Positions 41,282 to 44,226 of a DNA stretch of 44,226 nucleotides are shown here, piece by piece. The stretch is taken from assembly GCA_001701075.1 (NCBI GenBank), contig DAAK01000073.1, positions 17,695-61,920 on the forward strand, given 5' to 3'. Below the pieces are notes generated by a model that did not search any database, had not been told where the DNA came from, and was given only the letters and a program-made list of their open reading frames with translations. The position numbers and the translations under genes were made by a program. The stretch comes from Bacteroidales bacterium GP3. GTDB taxonomy: Bacteria; Bacteroidota; Bacteroidia; Bacteroidales; Muribaculaceae. Positions within the stretch are counted from its first letter, which is position 1. Each line of letters begins with the position of its first letter.

Positions 41282-42849
41282 TCTTCTTTTTCGTTAGTTA
41301 ATGAATTGTTTATTTGTCGGGCACACCGCATTCCGTCGATTGCTGCCGAAACAATGCCTCCGGCGTAGCCAGCCCCTTCCCCAGCAGGATACAGACCTAT
41401 AATCTCTATATGGCATAGTGAGTCCTTATCACGTGGAATCCTGACAGGACTTGATGTGCGCGACTCCAAACCTATAAGTATGGCATTATTATCCAAAAAT
41501 CCTTTTGCCTTGCGTCCGAATTCCTGAAAACCTTTCTGAAGGCGATTTGCAATGAAAGGTGGCAGCAATTTGTCCATCCGCGCCTCATACAGACCGGGGA
41601 GATAACTTGACGGAGGAAGCGTTTTGGAATCCTTGCCTTCCACGAAGTCTTTCATTCTCTGAGCAGGTGCCACTATGCTATTTCCAGACTCCTTATAGTA
41701 CTTCCTTTCGAGATCTTCCACGAGGTCGAGCATCTCGAATTCCCCTCTTCCGTCATATTCAGGGAAATCACCAGGACGGAGTTCGACAACCATTCCCGAA
41801 TTGGCCCATATGCTGCTTCTTGCGGAAGCAGACATTCCATTGACTACAAGTTCTTCAGATCCGCTACCAGCAGGCACTACTACGCCTCCTGGACACATAC
41901 AGAAACTATATACTCCACGACCATCAACCTGAGTGACGAAGTTATATTCAGCAGCAGGAAGCCATCTGCCACGCCCAGCAGGACTATGATATTGAATTTG
42001 GTCAATGAGTCTCTGGGGATGTTCAAGGCGAACTCCTACAGCAAGCCCTTTTGCCTCCATTTTTACGCCATCACGAGCAAGGTTTCGATAGACATCGCGG
42101 GCAGAATGTCCCGTAGCAAGTATCACCGCTTCTCCCCTCACCTGATTTCCGTCGGAGGTAACTACCCCGCATGCATTGCCGTCTTCAATGACAAGACGGT
42201 CAACTCTCGTTTGAAAATGAACCTCTCCACCACATTTTATAATAGTCTGGCGGATATTCTTCATTATTGCCGGCAAGCGGTCGCTACCTATATGAGGATG
42301 TGAATCTATCAATATATTCTCGTCTGCTCCGTGCTGAACAAGTAGCGAAAGCACTTCTTCTGGATTTCCACGTTTTTTGCTACGTGTGTATAATTTGCCA
42401 TCAGAAAAAGTGCCAGCTCCCCCCTCACCGAAACAATAGTTTGATTCAGGATCAATCTTCCTCTCTCGGTTAAGTGTGGCTATATCTATCCTACGAGAAT
42501 CCACATCCTTACCTCGCTCGATGACAATAGGCCTCAAACCGAGGCGAATACACTCAAGAGCCGCAAACAAGCCTGCAGGTCCAGCACCTACTATGACGAC
42601 AGTATTTGCCGATTGCGACACATCCGGAAACTTCACAGGCACATATCCAGAAGGCACCTTGAGGTCTTCTCCTGAGGCTACCCGGACGCTAAGGTTGATA
42701 ATTATGTCACGTTTACGCGCATCTACCGACCGCTTAACGATTTTCCAATCGTTTACCTTGCAACCGGCTGCTCCAAATACTTTTGGAGCAAGCAATACCG
42801 GCGTGGCTGCAATTTCGGGCGAAACGCGAAGAGATATATCCTTTATCAT
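41278..42849 (-). CDS. FAD-dependent oxidoreductase of the NAD(P)/FAD-dependent protein family
   Basis: A 523-aa flavoprotein. After about 80 residues of an N-terminal domain comes the Rossmann FAD site VVIVGAGPAGLFAALECIRLG with IVIERG, then FGEGGAGTFSDGKLYTR, typical of a widespread uncharacterised flavoprotein family often annotated only as FAD-dependent dehydrogenase. A second nucleotide motif is VILATGHSARDVY, and the C-terminal GLYPAGEGAGYAGGIVSAAIDGMRCA closes the FAD site. CMCPGGVVVPAGS carries two cysteines. The reaction is not known. It is the first gene of the eight-gene minus-strand run and has a TAACTTTG box 55 bp upstream. Confidence 0.85.
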   Translation of the reverse strand: MIKDISLRVSPEIAATPVLLAPKVFGAAGCKVNDWKIVKRSVDARKRDIIINLSVRVASGEDLKVPSGYVPVKFPDVSQSANTVVIVGAGPAGLFAALECIRLGLRPIVIERGKDVDSRRIDIATLNRERKIDPESNYCFGEGGAGTFSDGKLYTRSKKRGNPEEVLSLLVQHGADENILIDSHPHIGSDRLPAIMKNIRQTIIKCGGEVHFQTRVDRLVIEDGNACGVVTSDGNQVRGEAVILATGHSARDVYRNLARDGVKMEAKGLAVGVRLEHPQRLIDQIQYHSPAGRGRWLPAAEYNFVTQVDGRGVYSFCMCPGGVVVPAGSGSEELVVNGMSASARSSIWANSGMVVELRPGDFPEYDGRGEFEMLDLVEDLERKYYKESGNSIVAPAQRMKDFVEGKDSKTLPPSSYLPGLYEARMDKLLPPFIANRLQKGFQEFGRKAKGFLDNNAILIGLESRTSSPVRIPRDKDSLCHIEIIGLYPAGEGAGYAGGIVSAAIDGMRCARQINNSLTNEKEE

Positions 42850-42903
42850 AATTTTCTCATTCGTCTAAGACGGAACAAATTCGCCATATAAACGTTTTCA
42901 CTA

Positions 42904-42911
42904 CAAAGTTA
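42904..42911 (-). promoter_or_regulatory. -7 box of the promoter for the eight-gene run
   Basis: TAACTTTG on the minus strand, about 55 bp upstream of the FAD-protein ATG, fits TAnnTTTG well. The -33 position has TATG, only a partial match. It lies back to back with the plus-strand HAD promoter. Confidence 0.5.
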
Positions 42912-42920
42912 ATAATTTTT

Positions 42921-42951
42921 TTTGGCACTTCATAAAAAATGCCTAATTTTG
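42921..42951 (+). promoter_or_regulatory. HAD gene promoter, predicted leaderless transcript
   Basis: TTTG (42921-42924), a 19-base spacer and TAATTTTG (42944-42951) match the Bacteroidetes consensus exactly. The ATG at 42958 begins 7 bases past the box, where transcription should start, so the mRNA should have little or no leader. Confidence 0.7.
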
Positions 42952-42957
42952 TACATT

Positions 42958-43611
42958 ATGAAAGAAAATAACGATATAGGATGCTTGTTTGACTTGGATG
43001 GAGTTTTGGTCGACAGCGAAAGAATATATACTAAAATCTGGGAAGCCATAGAACGTCAATGGCCAACCGGCATCGACAACTTTGCATATAAAATCAAGGG
43101 AACTACGCTTGAAGACATATTGGAAAGATACTTTCCTGAAGAAGTCAGGGAAGACGTCACCAAAGAACTTATCAGGCTTGAAGGCATGATGATCTATGAG
43201 GCGCTTCCCGGGGCGATTGACTTTCTTGACGCTCTTAGGCAAAAAGAAATCCCAATCGCTTTGGTGACAAGCAGCAACGATCTTAAGATGGCTCATCTAT
43301 GGTATGATATGCCTGGTTTCGAACAGAAATTCAATGTAATCATCACCGGAGATGAAGTAAAATGCTCCAAACCAGACCCTGAAGGGTATCTTGCTGCAGC
43401 AAAAGCACTTGGCGTAGACCCAAAGAGATGTGCCGTTTTCGAAGATTCACTGCAGGGAGTAAAGGCCGGGAAAGCAGCCGGAGCGTTTGTGATCGGAATT
43501 GCCGGGACTCTGAAAGCGTCTGATATTGCGCCCTATAGCGACATAGTTGTCAACGCTGTGGCTGACGTCAATATTGACCGGCTTGTGGAAGTACTTGAAG
43601 CACGTGGTTGA
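42958..43611 (+). CDS. HAD family phosphatase (beta-phosphoglucomutase-like)
   Basis: A 217-aa HAD hydrolase, subfamily IA with an alpha-helical cap. Motif I is CLFDLDGVLVDSE (nucleophile and acid-base Asp), motif II is ALVTSSN, motif III Lys is in KCSKPDPEGYLAAA, and motif IV is CAVFEDSLQGVKAGKAAG. The ATG at 42958 is chosen because it begins at the family start and fits the promoter spacing; the ATG at 42922 lies inside the promoter. Proteins of this type remove phosphate from sugar phosphates or isomerise them; the substrate is open. Its stop is 1 bp before the rarA ATG. Confidence 0.9.
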   Translation: MKENNDIGCLFDLDGVLVDSERIYTKIWEAIERQWPTGIDNFAYKIKGTTLEDILERYFPEEVREDVTKELIRLEGMMIYEALPGAIDFLDALRQKEIPIALVTSSNDLKMAHLWYDMPGFEQKFNVIITGDEVKCSKPDPEGYLAAAKALGVDPKRCAVFEDSLQGVKAGKAAGAFVIGIAGTLKASDIAPYSDIVVNAVADVNIDRLVEVLEARG

Positions 43612-43612
43612 T

Positions 43613-44226
43613 ATGCATAACTTCGAACCATTGGCAGAGCGTCTCCGCCCGAATACGCTGGAAGACTATATCGGACAGAAGCATCTTGTCGGAGAAGGTG
43701 GGATAATCCGCAATATGATTGAATCCGGAAAAATCAATTCATTCATTCTCTGGGGTCCTCCCGGAGTAGGAAAGACCACTCTTGCCCGTATCATAGCTAA
43801 TACCATTGATGCACCTTTCTATACTCTCAGTGCTGTCACATCTGGAGTGAAAGATGTCAGGGATGTCATCGAGAGGTGCACCCGTGAGGCTTCAAGTGTC
43901 TTTGCTAAAGCCAGGCCAATTCTTTTCATTGATGAAATCCACCGTTTCAACAAAGCTCAACAGGACTCTTTGCTGGGAGCTGTTGAAAAAGGCGTCGTGA
44001 CTCTAATCGGTGCCACTACAGAAAATCCTTCTTTTGAAGTCATACGGCCTCTTTTAAGCCGAGCTCAAGTATACATTCTTAAACCTCTTGAGGAAGAAGA
44101 TCTTCAGACTCTGCTTCAAAGAGCCTTGAAAAACGATAGAGTACTTTCGAAAAGAGAAGTGGAAGTGAAATCCACGAAGGCTCTTTTCCGCTTTGCCGGT
44201 GGAGATGCCAGAAAACTTCTCAATAT
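43613..44226 (+). CDS. rarA: Replication-associated recombination protein A (partial, 3' end outside window)
   Basis: The first 204 residues of RarA/MgsA, an AAA+ ATPase of the clamp-loader clade that acts at stalled replication forks. The start NFEPLAERLRPNTLEDYIGQ is typical, followed by Walker A GPPGVGKTTLARIIA, Walker B ILFIDEIHRFNKAQQDSLL, sensor 1 LIGATTENPSFEV, the arginine-finger region PLLSRAQVYIL, and sensor 2 FAGGDARKLLN at the window edge. The family is about 420-440 residues, so about half is seen. The ATG is 1 bp after the HAD stop, so it is probably co-transcribed from the HAD promoter. Confidence 0.95.
   Translation, partial: MHNFEPLAERLRPNTLEDYIGQKHLVGEGGIIRNMIESGKINSFILWGPPGVGKTTLARIIANTIDAPFYTLSAVTSGVKDVRDVIERCTREASSVFAKARPILFIDEIHRFNKAQQDSLLGAVEKGVVTLIGATTENPSFEVIRPLLSRAQVYILKPLEEEDLQTLLQRALKNDRVLSKREVEVKSTKALFRFAGGDARKLLN

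Overview
The window looks like chromosomal DNA of an anaerobic member of the order Bacteroidales. The grounds are: intergenic promoters of the Bacteroidetes type (-33 TTTG/TTG and -7 TAnnTTTG); a SusC-type TonB receptor (STN plus CarboxypepD_reg-like) with a DUF4249 lipoprotein and an ECF sigma/anti-sigma pair; DUF4290; NspC; a MurA with Asp at the usual catalytic Cys; and a MutAB/Etf/IOR fermentation gene set. A gut Muribaculaceae-like organism is plausible, but I cannot fix the family from sequence alone. I see no rRNA, tRNA, CRISPR array, phage or insertion sequence.

Layout. 1-7.0 kb: a 5'-truncated hemW meets, tail to tail with a 66-bp overlap, a minus-strand run of methyltransferase, ECF sigma, short anti-sigma, TonB receptor and DUF4249 lipoprotein. 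7.0-8.8 kb: an XRE-type regulator between two AT-rich non-coding stretches; the one upstream of it carries repeated TTTGCAAA palindromes. 8.8-17.8 kb: one minus-strand run of iorA, iorB, aminotransferase and CoA-transferase (2-oxoacid to acyl-CoA to free acid), then a 1001-aa unknown + AlbA_2 + WYL + WCX protein overlapping a GNAT acetyltransferase. 17.9-20.1 kb: a PadR repressor and its PspC/HAAS membrane partner, with a twin palindromic operator on the promoter. 20.1-23.8 kb: etfB-etfA-acyl-CoA dehydrogenase. 24-27.5 kb: nhaA converging on a PHP phosphatase and a PD40 protein through a 24-bp-stem terminator. 27.6-31.8 kb: mutA-mutB. 31.8-34.8 kb: an MFS (GPH/SLC45-like) transporter, an orphan FtsE-like ATPase and DNase IV. 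34.8-35.6 kb: a TrmH/SpoU RNA methyltransferase. 35.7-42.85 kb: a tight eight-gene minus-strand run (FAD protein, tsaB, DUF4290, murA, rimM, OmpA-like, nspC, HIT). 42.9-44.2 kb: a HAD phosphatase and a partial rarA on the plus strand.

How it fits together. Three metabolic blocks suit an amino-acid and succinate/propionate fermenter: IOR with aminotransferase and CoA-transferase (probably aryl- or branched-chain acids), Etf with an acyl-CoA dehydrogenase, and B12-dependent methylmalonyl-CoA mutase. The best candidates for undescribed biology are the AlbA_2-WYL-WCX protein with its GNAT partner, the TTTGCAAA palindrome array before the XRE gene, a hairpin sequence shared by two distant intergenic regions (one in the predicted mutA leader), and the PadR/PspC pair whose membrane protein ends in a lectin-like domain.
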